A stretch of DNA of 64,000 bases from Trichopria drosophilae (lineage: Eukaryota; Arthropoda; Insecta; Hymenoptera; Diapriidae): contig CM059582.1 in the NCBI GenBank assembly GCA_030407085.1, positions 157,876,501 through 157,940,500 on the forward strand. The letters are read 5' to 3'. This document shows positions 53,025 to 64,000 of the stretch, one piece after another. The stretch's first letter is position 1; each line of letters begins with the position of its first letter. The position numbers and the translations under genes were made by a program. The notes below the pieces were generated by a model, which saw only the letters and a program-made list of their open reading frames with translations, did no database searches and was not told where the DNA came from.

Positions 53025-54690
53025 TCAACGAAAATGCATTGCAGTTTTCAGGTAACCGATTGACGATGCTCATTTAAAATTCTGTTATTTATGCAGCTTT
53101 ACGTATATTATTCACAAGTCGCCAAAATGTTATTTATTGATTGAAATTCATAATATATGTTGCCAACCATGTTTAACAAAATATTGTCACTAACAGCGTT
53201 CGCTTTATTTCACTGTTTTTGATCATACTGAAAATAATTAGAATATCTTGTTTGACAATTTCAGCATGTACGATGTGGTTGACAAGATATGAATAGACGA
53301 TTTCTTTGAGGTAATACTGAATTTTAAGGAATATTATTATGCATAGAACTTATAGCTGCTGTGTGTGTGCTGATTTTGAATGTCGATTATTGATGTTGAA
53401 ACAGTTAGTATCAATAGTCTCAAGAAAATTACGAATGTAAACAGGGAAATGAAGAAATCTTTTCAGGCATTATATTTCTCTACGACTTAAAGCTGAAGTT
53501 GATGAAAGCATTCTAAAAATAGAATCGATTACCTAAACTTTGAAAAAAGTTTGTTTATTTTAAATCTAATAATACTGTGTATACATAAACGGTCTTTTAA
53601 AGTGGAAGTTTTGTATAGGGTTTAGATAAAAATTTTAATGAATTCGTGTCGGAGATATTTTTTCTCTCATATTTCCGATATTTTATTGGAGAACAGACAA
53701 AAAGGTTAACATTCATTGTAACAGTCAGAATTTCCAATGGAAAGAACAGTTAATTACGTAATTAAATTTTACGCTTACTTTACAGCTGACTTCCTTGTAA
53801 AATATAACTTTTACCTTAGGCAGGATAGTTATTGCATTAAATTTTAATATTTTTTATTCGGTGTGCTATAGAGCAATCAATATATTGGATTCTAAAGCTG
53901 AATTATGCTCGGAAATAACATTTGTGAGAAAGCATATAGTATGCTGGTTATATTTCTCGATATATAGTTGCAATATTCCTGCCGTTGCCATCTTACTTTT
54001 CGGAATATTACCAGTATCAGACTGGCATTAATAAACATTTTACGCAGGGCTGCAATAATTCATTGTTCTTATACAAGATCAATTTAAAATATGAATTTGC
54101 CTATCACAAATTTGCACTAACAGCACACGTTATGTATATGAGATCAGTTAGAAAATGGAATGTTTGTAGTATTCAATGAAAGCTATAGACGATTGTAATC
54201 CAATGACTAGTATTGTCCGTTAGCTGTCACTCTCCAGCTGGAACCTCGTGGATGAAATCGTAATATCGTTTTGTATGCTTTCTTTTGTTAGTATTCAGAA
54301 TGTTTTTATATATTCGACAGTAATATCGATAAAAAGGCTTAATAATTGTTAATTTGAGTTCCAGACATGATTTGGATTTGGACACTTTTTTTTTGTTTGG
54401 AAAGTAATTTTTCGGTAATTATCGATATAGATAAAGTATATATATATGAGGATTTCTCTGGAAATTGGAATATTTGGTTTTCAACAAAATTAAATTTTTC
54501 TGTTGATGGCACATCATCTAACTGTATGGCGTTTCATTTGGAGGGTCTGAAAGAGTAAGAAAAAGTTCGCGCCAATGATTTTTGAAGAAGTTTTTTTTTT
54601 GGAACTGAAAAAATTAAAAAAGAAAATGTTGGTAAAAGTTCAGAAGTTTTACAGTAGCTTAAATATATTATATCTAATATACAATTTTAT
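53025..54690. other. AT-rich DNA, nothing supportable
   Basis: AT-rich with short frames of no recognisable content. Confidence 0.5.
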
Positions 54691-54744
54691 CGTATGTTTG
54701 CCTCCTAATTACGAATTTGATAATAGAAATTAACGATCGGCCAT

Positions 54745-54780
54745 ACCTTGGCCGCCATCTTGAAAAAACTACCAAATATA
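54745..54780. repeat. fragment of the 122-bp repeat family
   Basis: GGCCGCCATCTTGAAAAAA resembles the CCGCCATATTGGAT part of the tandem repeat at 55158-55430. Confidence 0.35.
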
Positions 54781-55157
54781 ATTTTTTTTAAAGGATTTTT
54801 GAATTTATTTTGAAAAGTATAAATCTGACAAAAAAATTTATCAGATAAAAAATTTAGAGGGGAAAATTGTCTAAAAGAAAGGCTAGAAACATTTTCTTCG
54901 CAATATTAGCGGTAACGCTGTAAACGAAGGATGAGCATGAGAATCATTAGCTTGGCGTGTCTATTGTTACACAATAAAGTAATATATATTAATAATTCTT
55001 TGTATTAAGCTGCAGAAACTGAAATAGCAAATGTTTACTCCTGAGTACCATAATTAAATATCTAGTTTGATAAATTATAACCGCGATTTTTAACATAAGT
55101 ATATGATAATATTGAATCCGACATTTTTAATTTTGATAAGTTGAGATTAATTTTTTT

Positions 55158-55430
55158 CAGTGACCCCGAAAACCCCCGTGTGATAAATTTCAGATAAATC
55201 CGATGAGTTTTTCAAATTCATCCACCACATTGGATTCGTTATTTTGAATTTAAAAAATCTCCAATCAAAAATTCGTACTCAGCGATCCCAAAAAACCCCG
55301 AGTAACAAATTTCAGGAAAATATGATTAATTTTTGAAAATTTGTTCGCCATATTGGATGCGCAATTTTGAACTTCGTATTTCTGCCATCAGAATCGCAAT
55401 CAGCGATCCCGAAAACCGTTATGCTACATA
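55158..55430. repeat. tandem repeat, unit about 122 bp, two to three copies
   Basis: CAGYGAYCCCRAAAAC recurs at 55158, 55280 and 55401 (steps of 122 and 121). Each is followed by CCCG-GTRAYAAATTTCAG-AAAATATGATTAATTTTT, a CGCCATATTGGAT block and ATTTTGAAT. Copies are about 75-80% alike and the third is truncated. Satellite-like or Helitron-like repeats with this wording (CCGCCATTTTGGATTCG...CAGCGACCCCGAAAACC) are, as I recall, widespread in insect genomes. Confidence 0.7.
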
Positions 55431-55449
55431 TTAGCATCCATAAGCTGCT

Positions 55450-58440
55450 TAGTTTTTCAATCATTTATGTAATAGTAAAAATCTTTCTGAATTTAAAAAT
55501 TTCATTCTTTCATTTATGACGTCAAATTTTAATACATACCCAATACTATACCTTTCAAAACAAGCATAAAAACATATCACACATGATTCTTGACAACCCT
55601 ATTGACGTGCTAATGAAAAAGAGTGATTTTTCAAATCATTGTTGCAATGATGGAACGGTATTTCCACCAGCGTTTCTCCGTTTCAAAGCAAGGCATATAC
55701 TTTTACCAAAGTAGGTTCTTTTCATTGTATAATTCTGAATAAAACGTACGAATTGAAAATAGCATATTTAAAAGGTTATTTTTTTAATGATAGATTCAAT
55801 AATAAAAGATAATTTTTCAACAACCCAGGTACGCTAGATTCTTGGCGCTTTTTTTGGATTTTCACAATAGGCACATACCTCGGTAGCATATTTTTACAAA
55901 AGTTTATCATCAACGATGATTCTGTGCAAGCCCAAACGTAATTGCAGAAAAGGAATTTTTTAAAAAGCAGCTTAAAAATGACTTTCTGTTTAGTACGCAG
56001 TGACATCGTAAAAAATGTTACGAGTATTTTTTTGACGATATTAGACAACAAATTGACTAAAACTATCATGACATATATTTTTATTTTAATTTTAAGTATT
56101 AATACTGGTATTCGCTCATTACAGTTTTCATTTAAAAAACAATTAATATATTGAAACGAGTGCGTTCAACTATAGAATTTAATGTTTTCTTTATTTGTAT
56201 CATAAACAAATAATTAAAAATATTTTAATGAACAACTAATTTCATTCTTTACAACGTAATTAATACCGTAAGTATTTTTAAAGTACATTCTGTTGAGATT
56301 TTTAAATCAACCGTTCCCTTTTAATTATAATTTATTTAAGCAATATGATTGATAAAATAAGTCGTTAATATAATTTGGTGATTCATGACAATTAAATATT
56401 GTATCACAATAAGTTTCTTTTAGTAAGCCTTTATTATTTAAAATAGTTAATGTTCCAGACAACTAGGGCCAATTATGTTATCGATTAATATCAATTGGTG
56501 TTTACCTGTGTTGTGAATATTACTCTCTTAATACATATTCTTAACAAAAATGACTAACAAGTTTCTCGCCAATCCGATTTAGGTCCATAATAGTGGAATG
56601 GGGTATGATGAAACTCAGAAGGAAGAGGCTTAAAGACTTACGGCGAGACACGAATTTCGCACATCGTCGCTTCGGAACCTCTGGTTTATTCCATTACTAT
56701 ATCGTTTAATAATTCGTTTACTTTAAAGCTTTTCAGAATTACATGAGCTTAACCAAATGAACTCTTTCTGAAAGAAGTATATTATATGTTCTTTGAGTGA
56801 TGTTTCTCATTAAGAAGGTTTTGACCTTATTAAAAAAAAGGCTTCAAAATAAGCAACAAGTGGACGATGTAATTTACTTGCCCTTCTATGTACATTTATA
56901 AGAGGGTGCGAGCATATGTGCATGCATTCAAGCATATATTTCGCATGACTACGATTTATACATTCATCATATTCTGATATATTATTGAATTTGATGATTT
57001 TTCAGTATATTGCATATTCTAAAATATGAAAAATACGTTTCATTCACGAAATCTTATAAAATAATTTCAACATCCCCTAAACTAATTGTACAGTTTTTGA
57101 ATTAATTAGTACGAAAATAATTGGGAAGCAGATTTAATATTTAGAATATAAAATATGTTAGAAATGGTTAACGATAATTTATATTTAGGCCTATATTTGG
57201 ATTGGTGATTAAAGATGGTATTTAGAAACTAGGAAAGACTAAAAATATGTTTATGTAAACTGAAATATTTCGATAATACTGATACATGTTTCTGTTAATG
57301 GGTAAGTAGAAATTGACGGATAATTCAAGTACTTTATAAGTGCTCTCCGAGAGGCAGCATTAAAATGTTTTACTTTATAAGTTTATTCTCAATTAATAGA
57401 TTCAAATATACATATACATATATGGCTTTCATTCTGATTTAATTGATCTGATTTATTGAAAATACATATTTTCATTCCCAAAATCTACTTTTTATTATCA
57501 ATTACCGCAACAATGTATATTTTAGGGTTTAAAACTATTACATCTGTTTTCAAAACTAATTTTGCAACAATCTTTGACTTTGATTGCTTATTTACAGAAA
57601 CCATAAGCTGACTAATTTGTTGCTTTATTAATATAACTCTCACTAACCATATCTGTAAAAAAATATGAATTCTTTAAAATTTCAACTATTCGTATACGTT
57701 GTTGAAATTGCATCATAAATTACGTGGATATCCATTGGGATGCTGCTACATACACATTAATTGCTCCGTAGCTGCAAAACTTGTAAAAATACTTTTTTCA
57801 TCTTTTTATGTTTCAAATAAAAATTACATAATATTTTCAGAATTTTCTTCTTTGCCTGTCCTTTTATTCAGGAAGGTTTTCTTTAATAATGGATATAATT
57901 TCTCGATAAATTATGTTTAGATTTAATCTATTGTAGTTTTACAGTAAGAAAACACAATAAAGTTATATTTATATCCTAATACTAAATATTTATTGGAAGA
58001 ATCAGTATAGTTTCCTAGGAAATCAAATAATAAAAAACTAACTTCTAATTTGAATTCGAATACCTTGAAAATTGTTATTTTAACCAAGAATGGAATTAAA
58101 ATTAATGAGTAAGTTTTGTGCCCTTTAATTTGTTTATTATTTCAAAAATGATATTTTGACATTTTCTTAAAAAATCAGTTTACACTTTTTAATCATTAGT
58201 ACGGTAGCCTTATTACACTCGTAAGTTGTAATGATTTTCAATGATTGGCACTTATATGATTACGTATTTCTAGTGAGGCTATGTTACTAAGTACCCACTA
58301 AGAGCGCTGATAAATGTAGTAGCTTTATAACGTAAATAGGACTGTAACTGATTTAATTATTTATGTTTCTTTGATTAATTATATTTAATAAAATAATTTA
58401 AGAGTATAATAACGCAAGTCGCGAATGAACTGTTAATCAA
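55450..58440. other. AT-rich DNA, nothing supportable
   Basis: Very AT-rich; a 97-codon minus frame (55776-56069) and a 73-codon plus frame (57699-57920) look random. No gene, RNA or clear repeat. Confidence 0.5.
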
Positions 58441-58462
58441 ATAATCGAAATTTCGATATATG

Positions 58463-58530
58463 CCCCTGAGGAGAACCTTGATCCAACAAGATCGAAACGT
58501 TGTGCAAGAAATAAAGTAATGAACTTTATA
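58463..58530 (+). mobile_element. Penelope-type 3' tail (hammerhead-like motif)
   Basis: CCCCTGAGGAGAACC, a short stem (CTTG/CAAG), GATCGAAACGTTGTGC and an A-rich tail with AATAAAG. The order CTGANGA, hairpin, CGAAACGTT is the familiar ending of many Penelope-like elements. No coding remnant lies upstream, so this is a strongly 5'-truncated copy or a bare terminal repeat. The motif departs from the active core (GG for TG). Confidence 0.45.
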
Positions 58531-58539
58531 TGTGTTTTT

Positions 58540-60420
58540 TAATACGAACTGTGTTGCAATATTATCGTTGATTAATAAAATAATAATGAAAGTAGCACAT
58601 GCATACATACCTAATCAGTGACATTTCCATTAACTTTGGTAAATCTTTGTCATTATATTTTATGCATATTTCTTGTTTGTACAAATGTGCATAAAAAAAA
58701 TCTTAATGTTAATTCTTTTTACCACAGAACTCGCTTAACTCTTTTAAAGGAGCCAAAACTTTTCATAAAGGGCAACCAAGTTCTTAACAAGCCAGTGGTG
58801 GAATGCATGGATTTAGTCTATTAATTTATATTATCGATATTATTGTATTGACGTTTAACGTTTATTAAAACGATCTATTAATATTTTCTCATTAAATCCA
58901 ACTTTTATTGAACAAATTCCTAGAATGATTTTGCATTAATTACGTTCAATTTAAAAAAAATGTTCGAAATACTAAGTGGTGTTTTTGACTTTCCACAAAA
59001 TTTTACCTTCCTAACTTGTATAACTTGGTAAAATGAATGCATTTTTTCATGATAAAGAGAAGTTCTGTTTCTATAGTATTGTTTTGCTAACAAGATCTTG
59101 ACGAATTTGTTTTACATACAATGTATTTTATTCAAAAAAAGTGACGAAGAATTTGGTGATATTTATGAAGAATGGATTATAACTTTTTTATATCGCCTCA
59201 TAGGTCAGTTTTAATAACGCTACTTGAAAAGGAGACTTCATACCTTAAAAAATAGAATGTGAGGAATTTTTTCTATAATTGCATTAGAAAATACAACGTT
59301 GAAAGTTGAAAAAAAGAATGGCTATGCCGTCCTTAAAGGGTTAACGCCTTCGAATCTTGAAGTATGCGGGTAGGATTAAACACGGTTTATCGATGATTCC
59401 TTACACATTTCCAAATAATCCCTTCCAGTTAATCTGCATACATATCCTCAGGGGTTTCACGGTTTCCATTTGACATGAATAAGAATACATTTTTTGATAA
59501 AAGAGGCATTATATTATGTATCACAGATTACTACCTGGTATATCTGCGAGTTTCGATATATGAAAATTTTTATTTTGCTACTTATACCTCTTTACTGCGA
59601 CTGTTTTGTAATATTTAGTTTTATTTATTTAAAATAGTAAGAAAATAGATTTGGCAGAAGAAACGTTGCAATGAATCCTATTAAATTTAAAATAAAAATA
59701 ATTGATTAAAAATGATTGCGACACTATTTGCAGTTTTCTGCACTAAATATATAATCGTATGTTCAATATATTTCGAATATCTATTGATCAGTAATATTGT
59801 ACACTGTCAATCGCATCCGGAAACATTTCTTATAAATATCGGAAAAATACTATTTTTATTCAGCTTAAAACTTGAATGTTAAATCTTAACCTAATCCAAT
59901 AATTTAATCGAATTAATTAAAATGCATCGTCTTTCTTTCAGCGTTTATGAATATAAATAATATGGGAATTTCTTATTTTATTTGCTAAATTATGAAAAAA
60001 TATTTATAAATGTTATTCTTTATTTTTTATTTTACTTTCTATGTTTTATTAGAAACGAATAAAATTTGAACCAACGCATTGGTGGAAAAACAAAAACTTT
60101 TAATAAATATTATGTGGAAATATTAAATTACAATTTTTCCTTAAAAATTATTGGTTCAGTTGTTTAATACACTATGAATGACTTACAACGTCATAATTAA
60201 ATAGTAACAACCATCTGTCAGTTTTGATATAGGTCAGAAATGAAAAGCGCTAGATAAATCATGCCTGACCACTGTCTTATCACTGTCGGATCAAGTCCTG
60301 ATTAATATTTAGGCATCCTAAGAGGATTTCTGTTCGGTCCATTACTGCTGCTATTTATCTGCAGATTTTCCAAAATTCTGTTGCATTCATTAGTCGTAAG
60401 ATCATGATTTTATAATAATC
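58540..60420. other. AT-rich DNA, nothing supportable
   Basis: Very AT-rich; no supportable gene or repeat. Confidence 0.5.
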
Positions 60421-60429
60421 AAAAAAGTA

Positions 60430-60895
60430 ACTTCACTAACGACACATGCGGAATGAATTAGTTAAGGACAATGCATGTGGGAAAGTTTCGTCTTGGATCG
60501 AAATGTAACTCTCCACGGGATCGTTACGGGTTTCGAAAAAGGGCAGAAATGGAGGCAGGAGGAAGCGAAGTCGATCATGATCGAAACGAGAATGATACTT
60601 CGATTGGGCCGGCCGCAAAAAGATTGATGCTACGGCCCTGCATCGTGTGAGCCAATAAAACCCCGCCACAGTCGGTGTTGCGATCACGGCATATAAATCG
60701 GCAAGAAGAGCGATTAATTGGTATCGTTGTAGTTTCTCTTCCTTCTTGCCTTTCCGGTGCGAACTCACCCATGTGTAGTTTAGCTTGGCCCGGTATTGGA
60801 CACTTCCAGGCAATTTGCAGTAACTCCTTCCTCTCGTTACGTACCGCCTTATTCTGATCTGCTCCGCATAGCAAATTTTAACCGATACCAATTTT
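60430..60895. other. GC-rich patch with 151-codon minus frame
   Basis: A GC-rich island (GGGCCGGCCGC near 60606) carries the longest open frame of the window, minus 60891-60436. A 99-codon frame in another minus phase and a 60-codon plus frame overlap it. The composition (many R, S and L without domain pattern) is not convincing as protein, and I recognise no motif. More likely a CpG-rich conserved or regulatory island than a gene. Confidence 0.3.
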
Positions 60896-60899
60896 TAGG

Positions 60900-61370
60900 T
60901 GAGAAATTTACCACAATGGCAATGTTTCTTCACACATTCAAACACCGAGAAGAAATTCAAATTAAAAAATAATTCGGTACGCTTACATTATATTAACAAC
61001 ATAAACAGTAGAAATTTCATATCCGATAACGCAGAGTTAGAGATGTCAATTCAGATTTTTATTGATGTTTTGTTTGTAATCACTTCGCGTCCCATGTCAG
61101 AAACTAGTTCTCCAAATTCTAAGCAAAGACATATAGAAAATTTAATTTTTTATTCAAATTGATATATAAATTCACATGCGGTGCAAGTTCCATATTGCTC
61201 TTTTAGTAATACATAGCGAATTATTTTAAATATCCATTTTTGATATATTCATCTTATTCCATTTTGGGATGATTGGGAATCGGATGATAGAAAACAAAGT
61301 TTCTCTTCCAGGTCGATTTTTTAAAAATTTGGTTTTCTGGCAAACTTTACTGTTTCTTCCAATAAAATAT
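60900..61370. other. AT-rich DNA, nothing supportable
   Basis: AT-rich. An 87-codon plus frame (60899-61162) has no recognisable motif. Confidence 0.45.
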
Positions 61371-61374
61371 TTAT

Positions 61375-61485
61375 GTGCGGCAGTTTGTAAAGCAGCTTTA
61401 GCTGTGGCTCGCCCTTTGGCCTGATGAGGCCGGTTCTGTAACTCCTCTTTTATGGCCAATAAATACGAATAATAATAATAATAAT
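61375..61485 (+). mobile_element. 5'-truncated LINE 3' end with (AAT)n tail
   Basis: A locally GC-rich segment (GCTCGCCCTTTGGCCTGATGAGGCC, with GGCCTGATGAGGCC nearly palindromic) runs into TTCTGTAACTCCTC, TTTTATGGCCAATAAATACG and ends in about six AAT units (61468-61485). Short trinucleotide tails after an AATAAA-like word are typical of the 3' ends of arthropod LINEs of the I/Jockey/R1 type. The coding part is absent. The upstream boundary is uncertain. Confidence 0.6.
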
Positions 61486-61489
61486 GACT

Positions 61490-62110
61490 CAATTTTCGGT
61501 TTGAATTATACGACTGTCAGTGACCAATCTATCGTCGCTTCCTTGAGGCCGAAGAACTAAGCCGTATAGCGGCCCGTCGAGAGACATGTGTACCCCACCG
61601 CACAACCGATCACGTAGTGATTTCCCCTTCGATTCTCCCTCCCTCTTAAACTGTGCAATGAGAACATTTTGTAAATGGAGAAAGAAGCAAGAATGCGAAT
61701 AGGACTTCATGGGAATGTGAGAAATAAAATATCAGACAGTGCAGCTTATACTTAGAGCGACATCTCGCCGATTAGTTAATTTCCCTTGAAACGTGTCTGA
61801 AAATAAGTTACACAAGTTTCCTTATACCGCGTAGATAGTACCCGCCCATTGGGTATTATCCTTAAGAATTGGATTGAAATATTTATTACTTAATTATTAG
61901 TATTTTAAAGACATTTCGACAAATCACTTTCGGATGTTTCTAGATCCCGTAGTTATTACTTATTACTTCTATATTCAACTAAGATATTCCAAAACTAATA
62001 AATTCGGATACAGTATCATGAGAGCGAACAATTATTGGTAAAATGTTTGTAGAGTTTTTATTCGTGTAGCAAAGATTAAGAAATAAGTGTTTAAGTCTCG
62101 AATCACACTA
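61490..62110. other. mixed-composition DNA, no gene seen
   Basis: A less AT-rich piece (61500-61700) with a 73-codon minus frame of no recognisable motif, then AT-rich sequence. Confidence 0.4.
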
Positions 62111-62120
62111 CATGCATAAC

Positions 62121-62296
62121 TTATTTTTCGGTACTATAGCAGTAAAATCCAATTTTACGGCCTAATTTTAGTCCGTAAAATGAAATTTTATGGATCACGT
62201 GAAACGTGAATCTGAGCTGTCAAACACATAACCCATATGCGGACTAAACGTTGTCCGCGAAATCGAATATTTACAGCTTTCAGTACCGAAAAATAA
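62121..62296. mobile_element. nested-hairpin inverted-repeat element (about 176 bp)
   Basis: TTATTTTTCGGTACT (62121-62135) and AGTACCGAAAAATAA (62282-62296) are perfect inverted copies, extending inward as AGCNGTAAA with few mismatches. Inside are two further perfect hairpins: TTTTACGG/CCGTAAAA (62153-62180) and GCGGAC/GTCCGC (62239-62258). Just outside lies GACACAC/GTGTGTC (62302-62339). No coding frame. Probably a MITE or foldback element; no clear target duplication. Confidence 0.6.
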
Positions 62297-62349
62297 TGTT
62301 CGACACACGGGCGTAAGATTTTACGGACTCATGTGTGTCAAAAATACTA

Positions 62350-64000
62350 TTGTGGGTGGATATCATCTATACACATGCGTCATTAAATAAGTAAATTCTA
62401 AATGTTACGTACATGTCATCGGCATAAATAAAATCCGTACATACTTGAAGGAGTATATGTGGTGGATTTTACAAGCAAAAAATTGATAATGTCTTTGTTG
62501 TTAAGAATTGTTGAGCAAAATTTGCAAAGGGTAAGGCTCAGAGACATTCTGTCTCCTTTTGAGTATACGAGTAATTTCAATGATAAATTCATAAGTGGAC
62601 CAGAGGTACAATACTAACACTACAGTTTATTTTCCATGTTAGTAAGTTTCAGAAATTCATACCTTCGGATATTTTTTTTCAAATTTTTCAAATTTAGAAT
62701 ATATGCACTTTCGAAATATTATTATGATTTGAAATGTTGACCCTTCGATGTTCGAATCGTCGGTAATGTTTTGAGGATGTTACCTTTTTCCTATTGAAGT
62801 TTTTGTTATTTTTCTAATAATTAAATTTAATAATGAGCGATATTTTGTTGGGAAAATTTTTTTGTTGAAAGACTATAAATTAAAAATGTTGAATGATTTA
62901 GAGGAATCGTGTGATTAAAGCAACTGGCGATGTGATCCGCACGATGATAATATATGGCAACGATACGGCGAATGTTTGCTCAATAACGTGATATACATAA
63001 CGTGTATACTCGCATAATACGGGAATATTTTCAGAATATCTCGAGGGTATTACGGTCTCCGTAGTGTAATTTTTTTTTAGAATTTCCAAAATATTATGCA
63101 GACATTATGGCTTTAATATTTCGTTTGTGTATGAAATTGTATACCTATATAACCGATCGTATCACGTTGAGTTCACGCTTCTTAACAGGCATCAGATAAA
63201 TAATAGAACACGAAATGTTATATCGGTTATAACGTTTGGAGAATATACCAGCACTAGAAGTGTAATTCACATCATTGAAACACATTTGTGAACTCGGACA
63301 ACCAGAAAATATTCAGCCTCCAGAAATTTACATTCTGCCACGTAAGCAGATTCGCTTCTCAATTTTGACGAACCGATAATCTACAGTGGGCGCATCCGGT
63401 ACAACTGCTCTAGGCTGGCATACCAGAGCGTCATATCAAGATTTATGGTGTATGCAAAAGATATGAAATAGATGTATACGTGCAGTATCGAATTCACGAT
63501 ACACGTCCCTTCCTTATCCATGAAATATATACAGAGAATATAGCGGTCCTCTCCTCTTTACATATAATATAAGCTACAGATTCCGAGAGGCTGGAATTTT
63601 TTGTTAACTTTGATTTTGTTGTGTTGCTTTATGAAAACAAAGTATTTAATTCCTCGGCACTCGTAGGTGTAGTCTCGACGTGTTATCGTTACTCATATCC
63701 TCGTACTATATTGGAGTGTATACGAGACATTCTACTAGTTTCTGCAGACTGGCCTCGCAAAAACGTAAAAATACCGAGACCTTACCAATAACACGTGAGA
63801 TCTCAATATCTATTTAGATACAACAGTGATTTGTATCAATCAATGCAAACCCGAGCATAAACACATGAATATATTTATAATACGTGAATGTATTTATACT
63901 CTGTGCTGATCTCGTAATCTACACTGAGAGGCTTTTATTGATGAAAATGGCAAAAACATTTTCAAATTAGGGATAACCGGGCTTTTATCGTCCGGCTTTT
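62350..64000. other. AT-rich DNA, nothing supportable
   Basis: AT-rich to mixed composition. No gene, RNA or repeat I can support. One short imperfect hairpin (GGCATACCA...TGGTGTATGC, about 63416-63457) is too weak to name. Confidence 0.45.

Noticed and set aside
60436..60891. 151-codon minus frame as a protein gene
   Set aside because: Competing frames on both strands, no motif, GC-rich island; kept only as a patch of unknown role.
61430..61445. CTGATGAGGCCGG as a hammerhead ribozyme
   Set aside because: No paired stem II followed by GAAA; the segment is better explained as a LINE 3' end.
63416..63457. possible microRNA hairpin
   Set aside because: Stem of about 8-9 pairs with a bulge; far too short and without any known mature sequence.
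1..64000. CRISPR array, operon, phage or toxin-antitoxin system
   Set aside because: No regularly spaced identical repeats, no bacterial gene structure and no long bacterial frames; the DNA is eukaryotic.

Overview
This is AT-rich eukaryotic DNA, most likely from an insect. There are no operons, ribosome binding sites or long bacterial-type genes. The two longest open frames are about 150 codons, and both lie in locally GC-rich DNA with competing frames. Short CpG-rich islands sit in a very AT-rich background. The mobile-element relics are of kinds common in arthropods: a Penelope-like element, a LINE with an endonuclease/RT region, pogo-type MITEs and a tRNA-derived unit. The mix suggests an insect and fits Hymenoptera (bee, ant or wasp), but the order is an inference. 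The window looks like intergenic or intronic DNA. The best host-gene candidate is one internal exon on the minus strand (17855-18040).

Layout. 1-16150 is AT-rich, with a possible tRNA-derived SINE head (about 671-750), a strong inverted repeat (6534-6664, related copy near 6940-6970) and a GC-rich patch at 8080-8620. 16170-17280 is the largest CpG-rich island. 17855-18040 (minus) is the candidate exon. 18851-19713 is a composite repeat with CAGTACTG-rich ends and a tRNA-like Pol III unit inside. 20600-27230 is AT-rich with nothing supportable. 28757-28781 is a GC-rich hairpin resembling a bacterial terminator. 30462-30697 is a pogo-type MITE.

31010-34354 holds an eroded minus-strand LINE: an ORF1-like coiled region, an endonuclease region and the endonuclease-RT linker, between two near-identical 23-base direct repeats. 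35381-35453 and 39352-39645 are inverted-repeat elements; the second has arms of about 110-130 bp full of GTCGAC words. 40600-41880 is a purine-rich, CpG-rich patch. 44040-44365 is a Penelope-like GIY-YIG endonuclease pseudogene, followed by a hairpin tail. 49827-50089 is a second pogo-type MITE with TA on both sides. 51577-52110 is a degenerate repeat of about 48 bp, and 55158-55430 is a repeat of about 122 bp. 52708-52945 (minus) may be a small terminal exon. 58463-58530 looks like another Penelope-type tail. 61375-61485 is a LINE 3' end with an (AAT)n tail. 62121-62296 is a nested hairpin element.

No genes work together here in a visible way, and I found no convincing new multi-gene system. 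The most unusual structures are the CAGTACTG/tRNA-like composite, the GTCGAC palindromic element, the nested-hairpin element and the unrecognised exon.
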